64,000 bases of DNA from Streptomyces sp. NBC_01485 (GCF_036227125.1 NZ_CP109435.1:4030001-4094000); one strand, 5' to 3'. Counted from the stretch's first letter, positions 17,169-26,795 are shown. The notes: a model not told the origin generated them from the sequence alone. Numbers and translations are program-made.

Positions 17169-17879
17169 CTAGGAGAGGGCGTTCGGCCTGCGCGGCGGCG
17201 GGAGGGCCCGCAGCAGTTCCCACAGGGGACGTGAGCCGGACGCCCACGTTTCGAGGGTGTGGCGGTCGACCACGTGCAGCCGTTGCTGCCTGGCGAAGGT
17301 CACGGCCGGCGCGGTCACCCGGCCGTTCGTCACGATCACCGCGACGTCGGCGCCGTGGACCTGGCGTGCGGTTCCGTTGAGTACCTGCAGGTCCGGTGTG
17401 CCCACCGCGGAGCCGGCGAGGCCGTTGCGGCGGTGCTTGCACTGGATCACCCAGTGCCGTCCGTAGGGGTCGGTGGCCTTCACGTCGGCGCCCAGGTCTC
17501 CGCCGCCCCCGACGCGGACGGCGTCCCGGCAGCCGTCACGGCGCATCAGGTCCCGCACCGCCTCCTCGAAGCGGGCGTGATGCAGGGCGTCCAGTTGGGG
17601 CAGCCCGTACCGCAGGCCCTGTGCGCGCACCGCTTCCCACCGCGCGCTCTGCTGCTTCTGGTGGAGCCGGACGCCGCCGGCCAGCGCCGCGAGCGCGCCG
17701 ATGACGACCAGGACCCACCAGTGGGCCAGCAGCCAGTTGACGACGGCCACGACCAGGGCGATGGCCAAGGCCGCTGCCACGAGGAGACCGACCAGCCGGT
17801 CGTCCGCGCGCCCACGCCCACGCCCGCGCCGTCCGCTCGGCCTCCGGGTACGCCGCCGGGCCGGCGGACGCCTGGTCAT
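17169..17879 (-). CDS. membrane-anchored Mrr-like restriction endonuclease
   Basis: 236 residues. Arg-rich N-terminus, two hydrophobic helices (about residues 29-65), then a nuclease domain. The PD-(D/E)xK-type catalytic pattern is visible: an LGADVKA strand (Asp) followed by HWVIQCKH (Q-x-K). It is preceded by an Mrr-type helix FEEAVRDLMRRDG. The end resembles the Mrr substrate-recognition strand VIVTNGRVTAPA. Such proteins may cut modified or foreign DNA; a membrane anchor suggests action on incoming DNA at the envelope. ATG 17879 with GAGGGG upstream. Confidence 0.82.
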   Translation of the reverse strand: MTRRPPARRRTRRPSGRRGRGRGRADDRLVGLLVAAALAIALVVAVVNWLLAHWWVLVVIGALAALAGGVRLHQKQQSARWEAVRAQGLRYGLPQLDALHHARFEEAVRDLMRRDGCRDAVRVGGGGDLGADVKATDPYGRHWVIQCKHRRNGLAGSAVGTPDLQVLNGTARQVHGADVAVIVTNGRVTAPAVTFARQQRLHVVDRHTLETWASGSRPLWELLRALPPPRRPNALS

Positions 17880-17904
17880 CGCCGCCCCTCGCGCGCGCGG
17901 CGGC

Positions 17905-18114
17905 TCATCGGCCGGCCTGGGTGACGCCGCTCGCGAGCTGCCCGAGGACGTTCAGGACTCCCTGCCCTGCCGGGGTGGGAGCGATCAGGATCCCCAGCGC
18001 CAGGACGATGACGACGGTCAGCTTCTCGTCAGTGCGACTTCGGGACTCCGTACGCCGACGCAGTCGCCATACGACGACGACTGCGAGCAGCACCGTCACG
18101 TTGATGGTCAGCAA
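17905..18114 (-). CDS. small two-helix membrane protein, unknown
   Basis: About 69 residues: a hydrophobic helix (NVTVLLAVVVVWRL), a basic loop (RRRTESRSRTDEK), and a second helix (LTVVIVLALGILIAP) followed by a short tail. I see no known family. The frame is open further upstream to 18240, but that part has poor Streptomyces codon bias. I therefore suggest a TTG start at 18114, which is uncertain. It lies 25 bp upstream of the Mrr-like gene on the same strand and may be co-transcribed. Confidence 0.45.
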   Translation of the reverse strand: MLTINVTVLLAVVVVWRLRRRTESRSRTDEKLTVVIVLALGILIAPTPAGQGVLNVLGQLASGVTQAGR

Positions 18115-18299
18115 CCGTCCAGGCCTCCCCCGACACCGAGCCGGCACACCGTGCGTGCGGGCGGGCGGCATCGCACCGCCCAGCCCTCTTGTGTAGTCGG
18201 GCGTCGATGATGTCGGAGGCAGGTTGCCGACGAATGGCACGAAGCGATCGGACCTGGCCGGATACCGTACCGGCGACTATCAGCCGTCACCCCACAGGA

Positions 18300-18587
18300 T
18301 CAGCCGCCGGCCTCGGCGACGTTGTCGGCGCCGGCCCCTTCGTCCTGGGCCGCCATGCCGAGGAAGCGCCGGACCGCTTCGACCGGCATGTCGAGCCCTT
18401 CGGACGCGGACTGCTCGTCGCCGAACACCTGCACCGCCTCGGTGACGGCCACGGCCAGTTCGACCTCCGCCCTGCGGGCCTTGGCCTCCGCCTTGTCCAC
18501 CATGTCGACCACCGCCAACTGGCGGCGCTGCTTCTCCTGAAGCCGCTGCTTACGAGAAGGGGTCTTGTCAGAGTTCTGCACAGACAT
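18300..18587 (-). CDS. hypothetical small coiled-coil protein
   Basis: 95 residues, start ATG 18587. The first two-thirds are highly charged and helical (RKQRLQEKQRRQLAVVDMVD then KAEAKARRAEVELAVAVTEA), consistent with a coiled coil. The end is acidic and Gly/Ala-rich. No membrane segment and no known domain. Similar small proteins occur singly in Streptomyces genomes; function is unknown. Confidence 0.55.
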   Translation of the reverse strand: MSVQNSDKTPSRKQRLQEKQRRQLAVVDMVDKAEAKARRAEVELAVAVTEAVQVFGDEQSASEGLDMPVEAVRRFLGMAAQDEGAGADNVAEAGG

Positions 18588-18689
18588 GACGAAGATCATA
18601 ATCAGTCGGGCGCGCACCCTCGAAATCAGCAACTCGCCTGTCCTCAAGGGTGTTCGCGGCTCCAGGGCCCGGCATCGCAGCCGCCGTCC

Positions 18690-20960
18690 TCAGTCGCGGC
18701 GGATCAGTTCCGGGTCGATGCGGCGGCCCACCAGCGGAAGCGAGCCGAGCGCTGCCGCCGCCAGGACGCCCGTCGTGGCGAGGGCCAGCAGGGGGATGCC
18801 CTCCACGTCCCAGCGGATGGCGCCGCCGCCGGTGATCAGGTAGCTGGACTCGGCGAGCTTGCCCGAGACCAGCGCCAGTGCGAGTCCGATGCCGAGCGGC
18901 AGCACCACCTGGGCGCACTGCACCGCCCGCATGGTTCTGGCCCGCGCGCCGATCAGGGTGACGGCGGTGACCTGGGAGCGGCGTTCGACGGCCCGGTCGG
19001 TGACGGACACGAGGAACGCGGCCACGCCGATGACCAGGCCCATGATCATGCCGAGAGCCAGGAGGGTCTCGACCACGGAGATCTGCTCAAGGCCCTGGAC
19101 GTTCAGTCCCACGAGTTCGATCTCGGCGATCGGGGCGACAGCGGCGATGCCGTCGAGGACCGAGCGGACCTGGCCGGGGTCGGAGCCGCTGGCGAGCAGG
19201 AGTTGCGCGTCGCGCGGGCGGGCGTCGGCGGGCAGTGCGGACGGGGGGACGAGGAGCGCGGTACTGGCGATCATCGATGCGGAGTACGCGTTGATGACCA
19301 TCCGCTGGGAGGGGATCGTGATGTTCAGCTCTTTGCCCTTCCCCCCGTCGAAGCGGAAGGGGTAGGACTTGCCGGGTTTCGGATCGGTTCCCGTGGTGGG
19401 GTCGACGAGCCGCATCACTCTGCCGTCCACGCATCCCTCGGCATACTCGACCATGCGCTCCAGTTGGGCGCAGGTCGCGACCACAGCCGTGGCCGAGTCC
19501 GGGATACCGGGTGCGTTGAGGTCGATCCAGGAGTTCATCATGACGGCGTGCGCGCGTACGTCGGGTACGTCGGCGAGTTTCCGCTGCTGCTGTGCGGTGA
19601 GGGCCGACGGGCTGAGCGAGTATTCCTGCACAGGAGCTTCCGGGCGGGTGACCTGTTCCAGCTGGATAAGGACGCCCTGGGCGAGCGAGGCGACGTAGAC
19701 GAGCAGCACGAGACCGGTGACCACCCGCATCGTGCTGCCCGGCTCCGCCTCGTTGCGCCGCATCGCCAGGTTGAGTGTCAGGGACTGCGTGGTCCGCGCC
19801 ACCCGGCTCGCCAGTGCGTACGACAGCAGCGGCAGGGTCAGTACGAGTCCGACGCCCGTCAGCACGACTCCGGCGACCACCAGAAGCGCGTTCACGCCGA
19901 GACTGTTGGCGGGGTGCCCCATCAGGCCGGTGGCACAGAAGCCGCACACGATACCCAGGCCGCTGAGCAGCAGCAGACCGCCCCATTTGGACGGGGGTCG
20001 CGGCACCGCCGTACGCCGTACCGCGAGCGGGTTGGCGGTCGCGTCCCGCGCGCTCTTGCGGCCGACGAACCAGGCGAGGGCCGGGCAGCCCAGCAGGCAG
20101 ATCGCGACGGTGGACAGGGACAGTGCGCCGTCATCCGGATACCAGCGCAGTCCGGGCAGTCCGGCCCGGGACATCACCTGGTTGAGGATCCAGTACTCGC
20201 CGAGTCCCAGCACGGCGCCGAGCAGCGCCGCGACGACGGTCTCGGCGGCGTTGACGCGCTGGGTGCCCTTGCGGCTCAGCCCGAGCAGCCGCAGGGCCGC
20301 GAGGCGGCGCATCCGGCTCGCGGCGGAGAGCCGGGCGCAGACGGACAGGAAGATGCCCAGGGGCAGCAGGACCAGCGTGGCCAGGGCGAACCGGACGTCG
20401 GTGAGGGTGGACGGATCGACAGCGGGGGACGGGGCATAGTCGTAGCCGAACCCCTTCAGGGTCCGTGCCTCGTGGGCGATCCGGGTGCCGTCGGTACCGA
20501 CGTAGGCGAACAGCTCATCCGGGTGGGCGAGCCCGGCCGGACTGATCACACCCGCCTCGCGGCCCGGCAGCAGCGCCTTGGCGGCGGGCGCCTCGCGCAG
20601 CAGTTCGTGCACGCGCGGGGAGACGAACACCTCGCCCGGGGCGGGCAGTCGGCTCAGCCCGGGGGGAACCGGATGCGCACCCTCGGTGCCCTTGGCGACG
20701 AAGACCCGGGTGAACGGCCGTGAGCCGTAGGCGTCGTCGCGCTCCAGGACGAGCGTGCCGTCCGCCGGCCCCTTGGAGGAGGTGACGGGCTCCCGGGCGG
20801 CGGTGCGTCCGTCGTGGGCGTGGAGGATCGCCGGGACGGTGAGGACGAGGGCGAGGCAGCACACCCCGATGGAGCCGCCGGCCGCCATCAGGAAGAAACG
20901 GATGCGGTTGCCGCGTCCCGAGCCGAACAGCAGACGCAGACCGAGCAGGAATTCGCTCAC
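18690..20960 (-). CDS. FtsX-like ABC transporter permease
   Basis: 756 residues with the MacB/FtsX duplicated layout. There is one N-terminal transmembrane helix and an extracytoplasmic region (about 45-200). A first FtsX block of membrane helices follows, a second extracytoplasmic region (about 440-620), and a final FtsX block (about 625-750). Such permeases use ATP for mechanical work or export of peptides, lipids or proteins. ATG 20960 overlaps the ATPase gene's stop by 4 bp, so the two are co-translated. It ends the operon headed by the secreted protein at 22118. Confidence 0.88.
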   Translation of the reverse strand: MSEFLLGLRLLFGSGRGNRIRFFLMAAGGSIGVCCLALVLTVPAILHAHDGRTAAREPVTSSKGPADGTLVLERDDAYGSRPFTRVFVAKGTEGAHPVPPGLSRLPAPGEVFVSPRVHELLREAPAAKALLPGREAGVISPAGLAHPDELFAYVGTDGTRIAHEARTLKGFGYDYAPSPAVDPSTLTDVRFALATLVLLPLGIFLSVCARLSAASRMRRLAALRLLGLSRKGTQRVNAAETVVAALLGAVLGLGEYWILNQVMSRAGLPGLRWYPDDGALSLSTVAICLLGCPALAWFVGRKSARDATANPLAVRRTAVPRPPSKWGGLLLLSGLGIVCGFCATGLMGHPANSLGVNALLVVAGVVLTGVGLVLTLPLLSYALASRVARTTQSLTLNLAMRRNEAEPGSTMRVVTGLVLLVYVASLAQGVLIQLEQVTRPEAPVQEYSLSPSALTAQQQRKLADVPDVRAHAVMMNSWIDLNAPGIPDSATAVVATCAQLERMVEYAEGCVDGRVMRLVDPTTGTDPKPGKSYPFRFDGGKGKELNITIPSQRMVINAYSASMIASTALLVPPSALPADARPRDAQLLLASGSDPGQVRSVLDGIAAVAPIAEIELVGLNVQGLEQISVVETLLALGMIMGLVIGVAAFLVSVTDRAVERRSQVTAVTLIGARARTMRAVQCAQVVLPLGIGLALALVSGKLAESSYLITGGGAIRWDVEGIPLLALATTGVLAAAALGSLPLVGRRIDPELIRRD

Positions 20961-21631
20961 TCCGCACCCCGTGGGCCGAGGACGCCGTCGGACATCGTGT
21001 AGTGGGTGTCTGCCTGGGCGGCGATCGCGGGGTCGTGGGTGACCAGGATGACGGCCGTGCCCTGCGAGCGGGCCAGGTCGAGGAACTCCTTGAGCACGGC
21101 GGAGGCGTTGGCGCTGTCGAGCGACCCGGTGGGCTCGTCCGCGAAGACGACGGCGGGCCGGTGGACCAGGGAACGGGCGACGGCGACGCGCTGGCTCTGC
21201 CCACCGGAGACCTGTCCGGGCCGGCGCTCCCGCAGCTCGCCGAGGCCGAGGCGCTCGAGCACCTCGCCGGCCGCCGCGAGGGCGGGGCCCTTGCGCTGCC
21301 CGGCCAGCCTCAGCGGCAGGGCGGTGTTCTCCTCGATGGTGAGCTCCGGCAGCAACTCGCCGTACTGGAAGACGAATCCGAAGCGTTCCCGGCGGAGCGT
21401 GCTGATCTCGTCGTCGGAGAGATCGCCGAGCACCCGCCCCTCGAACCGGACCTGGCCGCGTGTGGCGGGCAGGACGCCGGCGAGGCAGTACAGCAGCGAG
21501 GACTTGCCCGAGCCGCTCTGCCCGGTGATCGCCACGACTTCGCCGGGCGAGATGGACAGATGGGCGTCCCGGACTGCGGGCTGACTGCCGTAGGAGAGGT
21601 CGACTCCCGTGGCAGTGAGTATTTCTGACAT
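20957..21631 (-). CDS. ABC transporter ATP-binding protein (MacB/LolD type)
   Basis: 224 residues with all nucleotide-binding motifs: Walker A GQSGSGKSS near residue 38, Q-loop in FGFVFQYGELLPEL, signature VSGGQSQRVAVARSL, Walker B VVFADEPTGSLD, and H-loop VTHDP. The LPELTIEEN pattern is typical of the ATPases that pair with FtsX-type permeases. ATG 21631 has a GGGGGAAG Shine-Dalgarno; an upstream in-frame TTG would sit on top of it. It overlaps the permease gene by 4 bp. Confidence 0.93.
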   Translation of the reverse strand: MSEILTATGVDLSYGSQPAVRDAHLSISPGEVVAITGQSGSGKSSLLYCLAGVLPATRGQVRFEGRVLGDLSDDEISTLRRERFGFVFQYGELLPELTIEENTALPLRLAGQRKGPALAAAGEVLERLGLGELRERRPGQVSGGQSQRVAVARSLVHRPAVVFADEPTGSLDSANASAVLKEFLDLARSQGTAVILVTHDPAIAAQADTHYTMSDGVLGPRGAE

Positions 21632-21707
21632 GCGGTTGGCTTCCCCCAAGAAGCGGTGCGGGCCCAGGTGTGCACCCCTGGGCCCGCGGACGTGCTGAAG
21701 CGGTCGC

Positions 21708-22118
21708 CTACTTCTGGTAGTGCTTGGTCGCCGAGCAGTTGTCGGGGTTCAGCGAGCCCTTGTCACGGCAGACGCGTATGTACGCGTCGTCGGTGTACTG
21801 CGCGGCGCCGTCCCAGTTCAGCTGGTCGAAGGAGACGGTGCTCCGCTGCTTGCCGTTGTAGCGGCTCCAGTCGTAGCCCTCGACCCGCACCTGGACGTAG
21901 ACGTTGTGCCCGTCACCCGGGTCGGTGTCCTTGAGGTTGCCCTTCCACTCGAAGGCTCCGTGGTTCTGCCCGGACGGCCAGAACGCGTACTGGCCGTCGT
22001 TGAAGGCTGCGCCCCCCGTGGTGAGCGTCGGAATGTTGTGCCACGAGACCGCCACCGCGGTCCCGGCGCTCAGGGCGAAGATCCCGCCCGCGAGCACGCC
22101 GACAGCCAACTTGCGCAT
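21708..22118 (-). CDS. small secreted protein upstream of the ABC unit
   Basis: 136 residues with a signal peptide (MRKLAVGVLAGGIFALSAGT, cleavage near AVA). The mature part of about 110 residues has strongly aromatic and beta-rich segments (QYAFWPSGQNHGAFEWKG, YVQVRVEGYDWSRYNGKQ). Two Cys near the end (YIRVCRDKG and PDNCSATK) could form a disulphide. No family recognised. It precedes the ATPase by 76 bp on the same strand, so it may be the substrate or partner of the FtsX-type system. Confidence 0.65.
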   Translation of the reverse strand: MRKLAVGVLAGGIFALSAGTAVAVSWHNIPTLTTGGAAFNDGQYAFWPSGQNHGAFEWKGNLKDTDPGDGHNVYVQVRVEGYDWSRYNGKQRSTVSFDQLNWDGAAQYTDDAYIRVCRDKGSLNPDNCSATKHYQK

Positions 22119-22259
22119 TTTTTTCTCCCGTTTTTGTTCGCTCTGGTTGGTCGATCCAGAGAGAAACGGGAAGTTAGCAACCTCCGATCATGGAAGCAAC
22201 ACAAAATTGATCAGGCCATGCCAAGAGCGGTTTTCGGACACCCGTGTGACGCGTTTCCT

Positions 22260-23780
22260 TCACCCCGGCCAGACGATCGCCTGTACCTCGCTGTAGGCGT
22301 GCAGGGCGTACGAGCCCACGTCCCGGCCCACGCCGCTCCTCTTGAACCCCCCGAACGGCGCCTCCATGTTGCGGGCGACCGTGTTGATTCCGACGCCGCC
22401 GGCGCGTAGTTGACGGGCGACGCGGAAGGCGCGGGCCACGTCCGACGTCCAGACGTAGTCGATGAGGCCGTAGTCGGAGTCGTTCGCCAGGGCGATGCCC
22501 TCGGCCTCCTCGTCGAAGGGGACGACCGTGACCACCGGGCCGAAGATCTCCTCGCGGGCCACCCGCATGTCGTTCGTGCAGTCGGCGAGGAGGGTCGGGG
22601 CGACGTAGAAACCCCGGTCGGGAACGGTGACTTCGACGCCTCCGGTCACCACCACCGCGCCCTCCTTCCGGCCCAGTTCCACGTACGCCTCCACGCGGTC
22701 CCGGTGCGCGGCGGAGATCACCGGGCCGACCACCGTGTCGCGCTCGCGCGGGTCGCCCACCTTCAACCGGCGGGCGTATGCGGCGAGTTGTCCGACCAGC
22801 CGGTCGTAGATCCCGCGTTGCGCCAGCACCCGCGTCGGCGCCGTGCAGATCTGGCCGCTGTAGAAGGAGAACGTCGTACCGATGCCGGCCACCGCCGAGG
22901 CGACGTCCGCGTCGTCGAGGACGACCGCCGCGCCCTTCCCGCCCAGCTCCATCAACTGGCGTTTCATGTCCCGGCCGCACACCTCGGCGATGCGCTGCCC
23001 GACCGCCGTCGAGCCGGTGAAGCTCACCATGTCGACGTCCGGCGACGACACCGCCGTCTCACCGACCTCGACCGCGCGGCCGGAGACGACGTTCACCACC
23101 CCGCGCGGCACACCCGCCGCCTCCAGCGCCTCCGCCATCCGGTAGACGGACAGGGGGTCCTGCGGGGCCGGTTTCACGACCACCGTGTTGCCCATGGCCA
23201 GGGCGGGGGCGATCTTCCCGGCCGGGTTCGCCCACGGGTTGTTGTAAGAGGTGACGCACGTGACGACGCCGACCGGCTGCCGGACGGCCACCGCGCCCAT
23301 CACCCCCGCCCCGCCCATCGGCCCCGCCTCGTTGACCTGCGGCGGGATCGGCCACTCGGCGGGCTCCACGCGCGCGTAGCGCCGGAAGCGGGCCGCGCCC
23401 ACCCCGACCTGCATGCCGCGCGCGGTGCCGGTCGTGGCACCGGTCTCGGCCTGGGCCAGCTCGGCGTACGGGACCAGCCGGGCGCGGATGATGTCGGCGG
23501 TCCGGGCGAGGATCGCGGCCCGTTCCTCCGGCGGGGTGCGCGACCACGGGCCGAAGGCCTCGCGGGCTGCGGCGCAGGCCGCGCGCACCTGGTCCGGCGA
23601 GGCCTCGGGCGCCAGGCCGACGGTCCCCTCGGTCGACGGGTCGACGACGTCGTAGTGACCGCCGTCCGGCTCCACCCACTCCCCACCGACGAACAGCCGC
23701 TGCCCGTAGACGAGTTCATGTCCGTAGGCCAGGCCGTGCCCGTCGGTCAGACCGTGCCCGTCGGCCGCTTCACCGCTCAC
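22260..23780 (-). CDS. aldehyde dehydrogenase family protein
   Basis: 506 residues with the ALDH core: VTSYNNPWANPAGKIAPALA, GNTVVVKPAPQDP, FTGSTAVGQ (cofactor loop), general-base Glu in MELGGKG, and nucleophile Cys in SGQICTAPT. It oxidises an aldehyde to an acid (or CoA ester) with NAD(P)+. The first 30 or so residues are an odd repeated DGHGL/YGHEL stretch, probably drift before the family start near GQRLFVGGEWV. It overlaps the upstream amidohydrolase by 4 bp and therefore forms an operon with it. Substrate unknown. Confidence 0.9.
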   Translation of the reverse strand: MSGEAADGHGLTDGHGLAYGHELVYGQRLFVGGEWVEPDGGHYDVVDPSTEGTVGLAPEASPDQVRAACAAAREAFGPWSRTPPEERAAILARTADIIRARLVPYAELAQAETGATTGTARGMQVGVGAARFRRYARVEPAEWPIPPQVNEAGPMGGAGVMGAVAVRQPVGVVTCVTSYNNPWANPAGKIAPALAMGNTVVVKPAPQDPLSVYRMAEALEAAGVPRGVVNVVSGRAVEVGETAVSSPDVDMVSFTGSTAVGQRIAEVCGRDMKRQLMELGGKGAAVVLDDADVASAVAGIGTTFSFYSGQICTAPTRVLAQRGIYDRLVGQLAAYARRLKVGDPRERDTVVGPVISAAHRDRVEAYVELGRKEGAVVVTGGVEVTVPDRGFYVAPTLLADCTNDMRVAREEIFGPVVTVVPFDEEAEGIALANDSDYGLIDYVWTSDVARAFRVARQLRAGGVGINTVARNMEAPFGGFKRSGVGRDVGSYALHAYSEVQAIVWPG

Positions 23781-25507
23781 CTGGTGCTCACCGTCCTGGT
23801 GTCCCGTCCCGAGCGCAGCACCCGCCCCGGTACGGCGCCGGTCACGACGTCGTCGCGGATGGCCGACACGCCGTTGACGAAGACCGCCCGCACGCCGATC
23901 GCCTTCGAGTCCAGCCGCGGGCTGTCACCCGGCAGGTCGCGCACCAGGGTGGCCTTGCCCGCGTCGATCCGCTCCGGGTCGAACAGGACGAGGTCCGCAT
24001 GGAAGCCCTCCTGGATCCGGCCCCGCTCGCGCAGGCCGAAGAGCCGCGCAGGGTCGTCCGTCAGCATCTTCACCGCCTGCTCCAGGCCGACCAGGCGCCG
24101 GCCGCGCAGACAGTCGCCGAGGAAGCGCGTGGTGTACGGCGCCCCGCACATCCGGTCCAGGTGCGCGCCCGCGTCGGAGCCGCCGAGCAGGACGTCCTCG
24201 TGGCTCCAGGTCTCCGCCCGCAGCGCCCACGAGTCCGGGTCGTTGTCCGTGGGCATCGGCCACAGGACCGTGCGCAGTTCGTCGGCCGCGCAGATCTCGA
24301 CCAGGCAGGAGAAGGGGTCCAGGCCGCGTTCGGCGGCGATGTCGCGGACTACCCGCCCGGTGAGGCCCTCGTTCGCCGCGCTGTAGGTGTCGCCGATGAC
24401 GTACCGCCCGAAGTTCGCCAGCCGCCGGAAGACGCCCGCCTCCTTGGACTCGGCCCGCCGCAGCATCTCCGCCCGGACGGCAGGGTCCCGCAGCTTCTCG
24501 ATCCGCTCGGGGACGGGCAGGCCGAGGACCGGCCCCCACCCCGGGATCAGGTTCAGGGCGCAGAACGTGCCCAGGGACATGTTCATCGGCGTGAGGATCG
24601 GCATCGTCAGCGCGACGACCCGGCCCCCGGCCTTCCGCGCCCGCTCGCCGGCCACGAGCTGCCGGGGCACGCGTTCCGGGACGGCCGCGTCGACGGTGAG
24701 GACGTTCCAGTTCAGGGGGCGTCCGGCCGCCGCGCTCATCTCCACGAACAGATCGATCTCGGCGTCGCTGAACTGGTCCAGGCAGCCCGCGACGATCGCC
24801 TCGATCTGCGTGCCCTCGTGCTCCCCGACGGCCCGCGACAGCGCCAGCAGTTCGGCGGGCAGCGCGTGCCGGGAGGCGACGGGCTGTCCGTCGCCGTCGG
24901 AGTGGGACGAGGACTGCGTGGTGGAGAAACCCCACGCGCCCGCGTCCATGGCGTCGTGCAGCAGCCGTACGATCTCGGCGAGTTGCTCCTCGCTCGGCTG
25001 CCCGCCCACCGCGTCAGGCCCCATCACGTACCGCCGCAGCGCGCAATGCCCCACCATGAAGCCCGCGTTGACGGCGATCCGCCCTTCGAGCGCGTCCAGA
25101 TACTCCCCGAACCCGTTCCAGCTCCAGGGCGCCCCCTCCTCCAACGCCACCAGCGACATGCCCTCCACCTTGGACATCATGCGGCGCGTGTAGTCGGCGT
25201 CGGCGGGGCGGGAGGGGTTGAGCGGCGCGAGCGTGAAACCGCAGTTCCCGGCGGCGACGGTCGTCACCCCGTGGTTCAGGGAGGGCGTCGCGTACGGATC
25301 CCAGAAGAGCTGGGCGTCGTAGTGGGTGTGGGGGTCGACGAACCCGGGCGCGAGGACGAGGCCGCTGCCGTCCTCCACCGTCCGAGCTTCCTCGCCGACC
25401 GCCCCGACGACGGCGATACGCCCGTCCCGGATACCGACGTCGGCGACATGGGCGGGCGCGCCGGTTCCGTCAACGACGGTCGCGCCTTTGATGACGTGAT
25501 CGAGCAC
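23777..25507 (-). CDS. N-acyl-D-amino-acid deacylase-like amidohydrolase
   Basis: 576 residues of the D-aminoacylase branch of the amidohydrolase superfamily. There is an N-terminal beta-sandwich (VIKGATVVDGTG), the metal motif PGFVDPHTHYDAQ (HxH), an AGNCGFTLAP segment with Cys, GHCALRRYVMG, and a late SDAGAHLDRM motif (Asp). It hydrolyses amide or cyclic-amide bonds. GTG 25507 chosen because it directly precedes the fold (LDHVIKG) and follows GAGGCAAGG. It is the first gene of an operon with the aldehyde dehydrogenase. No CTGACG-type operator lies in its own upstream region; it may be read from the gene at 25646. Confidence 0.88.
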   Translation of the reverse strand: MLDHVIKGATVVDGTGAPAHVADVGIRDGRIAVVGAVGEEARTVEDGSGLVLAPGFVDPHTHYDAQLFWDPYATPSLNHGVTTVAAGNCGFTLAPLNPSRPADADYTRRMMSKVEGMSLVALEEGAPWSWNGFGEYLDALEGRIAVNAGFMVGHCALRRYVMGPDAVGGQPSEEQLAEIVRLLHDAMDAGAWGFSTTQSSSHSDGDGQPVASRHALPAELLALSRAVGEHEGTQIEAIVAGCLDQFSDAEIDLFVEMSAAAGRPLNWNVLTVDAAVPERVPRQLVAGERARKAGGRVVALTMPILTPMNMSLGTFCALNLIPGWGPVLGLPVPERIEKLRDPAVRAEMLRRAESKEAGVFRRLANFGRYVIGDTYSAANEGLTGRVVRDIAAERGLDPFSCLVEICAADELRTVLWPMPTDNDPDSWALRAETWSHEDVLLGGSDAGAHLDRMCGAPYTTRFLGDCLRGRRLVGLEQAVKMLTDDPARLFGLRERGRIQEGFHADLVLFDPERIDAGKATLVRDLPGDSPRLDSKAIGVRAVFVNGVSAIRDDVVTGAVPGRVLRSGRDTRTVSTR

Positions 25508-25645
25508 GGACCTTGCCTCCTCGAACTCCGGTGTGGTGGAGATACCTAAGGGGCGCGGGGCTGTATCGATATGCGGCTCCGCCGCGTGGGCGCGACCAGC
25601 CACAGCGGACCCGCAGTCGCCGGACAACCCGCACCCCAGCGACGA

Positions 25646-26764
25646 TCAGGCGCCCTGCCGGAACCGCGTAGTGCGATGCACGGGATCCGTGTCGATCTTC
25701 GGAATCACGTGCTCCCCGATCAGCCTGATCGTCTGGAGCGTCTCCTCCTTGGGCACCCCGACGGGAAGTCCGAAGGACAACTGATCAGCACCGGCCTGCT
25801 CCCACCGCTTGCACTGCCGCACCACCTCCTCCGGATCCCCGCAGATCAACAGCTCCTCCTCGACGAGCAGTTCGACGAATTCGGCGTTGTACGCGGGCAG
25901 CGTCTCCGGCCACTCCGGGAAGCCCTCGGGCCGCGGGAACGTGTCGTGGTACCGGAACACCAGCGACGGCAGGTAGTGCAGCCCGCCGTTCACGGCGATC
26001 TGGATCGCCTCGTCGTGCGTGGGCGCGCAGATCGCCGTCGTCGTCACCATCACGTTGTCGTTGACGAAGTCCCCGATCGGCTCGGCGTTCACCACCGCCG
26101 TCTTGTACTGCTCCAGCACCCATTCCATGTCGGACACCTTCTGGATGCTGAACCCGAGGACGCCCAGCCCCTTGCGCGCGGCCATCGCGTACGACGGCGG
26201 CGACCCGGCCGCGTACCACATCGCCGGGTGCGACTTCCCGTACGGCTTCGGCAGGATCTTGCGCGGCGGCAGTTGCCAGTGCTTGCCCTGGAAGCCGACG
26301 TACTCGTCCTGGAGCCACATCTTGGGGAACTCGGCGATGGTCTCTTCCCAGATCTCCTTGGTGTAGTTCATGTCGGTCACCCCCGGTATGAACCCGAGGA
26401 TCTCGTGGGAGCCGGCGCCGCGTCCGCTGCCGAACTCGAAGCGGTTCTCGCTGAGATGGTCGAGCATGGCGACCTTCTCGGCGACCTTCACCGGGTGGTT
26501 GACCTGGGCGAGCGGGTTGAAGATGCCCGAGCCGAGGTGGATGCGGTCGGTCGCGTGGGCCAGGTAGCCGAGGAAGACGTCGTTGGCGGAGAGGTGCGAG
26601 TACTCCTCCAGGAAGTGGTGCTCGGACGCCCAGGCGTACTTGAAGCCGGACTTGTCCGCCTGGATGACGTACTCGGTCTCCTCCATCAGCGCCTTGTGCT
26701 CGGCGAGCGGGTCGGTCTCGGCACGCTTGCCCACGTATCCCTGTACAAAGAGCCCGAATTCCAA
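25646..26764 (-). CDS. LLM-class flavin-dependent monooxygenase
   Basis: 372-residue luciferase-like monooxygenase. The opening MEFGLFVQGYVGKRAETDPL and KYAWASEHHFLEEYSH segments, SGIFNPLAQVNHPVKVAEKV, and FEFGSGRGAG match the bacterial-luciferase fold with a flavin site. It uses reduced FMN or F420 and, in the monooxygenase subgroup, O2. The start is a TTG at 26764 with a weak ribosome-binding site. Regulon operator site 2 lies 32 bp upstream. It probably belongs to the same catabolic regulon. Confidence 0.87.
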   Translation of the reverse strand: MEFGLFVQGYVGKRAETDPLAEHKALMEETEYVIQADKSGFKYAWASEHHFLEEYSHLSANDVFLGYLAHATDRIHLGSGIFNPLAQVNHPVKVAEKVAMLDHLSENRFEFGSGRGAGSHEILGFIPGVTDMNYTKEIWEETIAEFPKMWLQDEYVGFQGKHWQLPPRKILPKPYGKSHPAMWYAAGSPPSYAMAARKGLGVLGFSIQKVSDMEWVLEQYKTAVVNAEPIGDFVNDNVMVTTTAICAPTHDEAIQIAVNGGLHYLPSLVFRYHDTFPRPEGFPEWPETLPAYNAEFVELLVEEELLICGDPEEVVRQCKRWEQAGADQLSFGLPVGVPKEETLQTIRLIGEHVIPKIDTDPVHRTTRFRQGA

Positions 26765-26795
26765 GGCGGTTCACCGTCCCCGGTTCACGAAGATT

